A program made the position numbers and the translations under genes. 5,470 nucleotides of DNA from DASQHM01 sp035632095 (GTDB lineage Bacteria; Pseudomonadota; Alphaproteobacteria; Ferrovibrionales; Ferrovibrionaceae). Of the stretch, positions 4,719-5,470 are shown piece after piece; position 1 is the stretch's first letter; each line of letters begins with the position of its first letter. The notes under the pieces were generated by a model that ran no database searches, was not told the DNA's origin, and was given only the letters and a program-made list of their open reading frames with translations. The stretch lies in contig DASQHM010000070.1 in NCBI GenBank assembly GCA_035632095.1, positions 1-5,470 on the forward strand. Direction: 5' to 3'.

Positions 4719-5470
4719 GTGCTCCGCGCACTGACCATTCGTGACATCGTCCTGATCGACCGGCTCGAGCTTGCCTGGAGCGGCGGATTGAGCGTCCTGA
4801 CCGGCGAAACCGGCGCCGGAAAATCCATCCTTCTCGATGCGCTAGGACTGGCGCTCGGCGCGCGCGCCGACAGCGGCCTGGTCCGTCACGGCGCCGAACA
4901 AGGTTCGGTCGCGGCCGTCTTCGAACTCCCCGCCGGGCATGCCGCGCGCGCCTTGGTGCGCGAGCAGGGATTCGACGACGGCGACGAGCTGGTGTTGCGC
5001 CGGGTGCTTGGCGCCGACGGCAAGAGCCGTGCGTTCGTGAACGATCAGCCCGCAGGCGTCGGTTTGCTGCGCCGGCTCGGCGGACTCCTGGTCGAGATGC
5101 ACGGTCAGAACGAAGAACTTGGCCTGCTCGACCCCGCCGGCCATCGCGATCTGCTCGATGCGTTCGGCAACTTGATAGAAACAGCGGGTACCGTGCGCCG
5201 GGCACACGCCGAATGGCAAGCTGCGAAGGCGGCGCTGACCGAGCGGCAAAACGTCCTCGCGGCGGCGGCGCGGGAGGAAGACTACCTTCGCCATGTCCAT
5301 GCGGAGCTTTCGGCCCTGGCGCCGCGCGCCGGCGAAGAGGCGGAACTCGCCGCATCCCGCACGACGATGCAGCACGGCGAGAAGATCGCGGCGGCCATCG
5401 ATGAAGCGACTCGTGCCTTCGACGACGGCGGCGGAGTCGCCAGCCGCATTCGCATCGCCGAACGGACGTT
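4719..5470 (+). CDS. recN: DNA repair ATPase RecN, N-terminal part (cut by window end)
   Basis: RecN is an SMC-like ATPase that acts in recombinational repair of DNA double-strand breaks. The frame starts with GTG at 4719, nine bases after the bamD stop, and stays open to the window edge (250 full codons of an expected 550 or so). The start LRALTIRDIVLIDRLEL matches the family N-terminus, which fixes the GTG although no clear ribosome site precedes it; coupling to bamD translation is likely. Walker A is GETGAGKS at residues 29-36. GKSRAFVND (101-109) and EMHGQNE (126-132) are typical RecN N-lobe motifs. From about residue 155 the sequence becomes Ala/Glu/Arg-rich, consistent with the first arm of the coiled coil. 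Walker B and the C-terminal lobe lie outside the window. ligA often follows recN in alphaproteobacteria, but that cannot be seen here. Confidence 0.95.
   Translation, partial: MLRALTIRDIVLIDRLELAWSGGLSVLTGETGAGKSILLDALGLALGARADSGLVRHGAEQGSVAAVFELPAGHAARALVREQGFDDGDELVLRRVLGADGKSRAFVNDQPAGVGLLRRLGGLLVEMHGQNEELGLLDPAGHRDLLDAFGNLIETAGTVRRAHAEWQAAKAALTERQNVLAAAAREEDYLRHVHAELSALAPRAGEEAELAASRTTMQHGEKIAAAIDEATRAFDDGGGVASRIRIAERT

Noticed and set aside
4456..5355. 299-codon minus-strand frame opposite bamD and recN
   Set aside because: It is Arg/Pro-rich with no domain, a typical shadow. The opposite strand encodes BamD and RecN with intact motifs such as Walker A.
1..5470. CRISPR array, tRNA/rRNA, insertion sequence or toxin-antitoxin pair
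   Set aside because: No regularly spaced direct repeats, cloverleaf, transposase motif or terminal inverted repeats were seen. The lone XRE gene has no small toxin partner beside it.

Overview
The window looks like a chromosomal core region of a GC-rich alphaproteobacterium. The evidence is the FtsZ N-terminus and its C-terminal IPAFLRRQAN tail, and the gene order ftsZ - lpxC - bamD - recN, which is the usual downstream end of the division/cell-wall (dcw) cluster in that class. The LpxC N-terminal style (QRTLK..CSGIGLHSG) suggests a Rhodospirillales-like or deep Hyphomicrobiales lineage, but I cannot fix the order from sequence alone.

Layout: (1) complete ftsZ at the left edge, with a long Pro/Gln-rich linker. 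(2) A ~290-base intergenic stretch that starts AT-rich, with a perfect match to the IHF core consensus, phased GTAA repeats and a GC-rich hairpin. (3) A candidate 33-codon leader ORF whose stop overlaps the lpxC start and which carries a correctly phased A_AAA_AAA slippery run. (4) lpxC. (5) A 13-bp-arm bidirectional terminator. (6) A convergently oriented XRE-type regulator gene on the minus strand. (7) A ~437-base divergent control region. (8) bamD, an outer-membrane lipoprotein gene. (9) recN, starting 9 bases after bamD and cut by the window edge.

The genes link cell division (FtsZ ring), the committed step of lipid A synthesis (LpxC), outer-membrane protein assembly (BamD) and DNA double-strand break repair (RecN). 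Most of this is ordinary. The least ordinary parts are the leader-ORF/slippery-run arrangement at the lpxC start and the XRE regulator inserted in opposite orientation between lpxC and bamD. Neither has been tested here against homologues, so both are hypotheses read from sequence.
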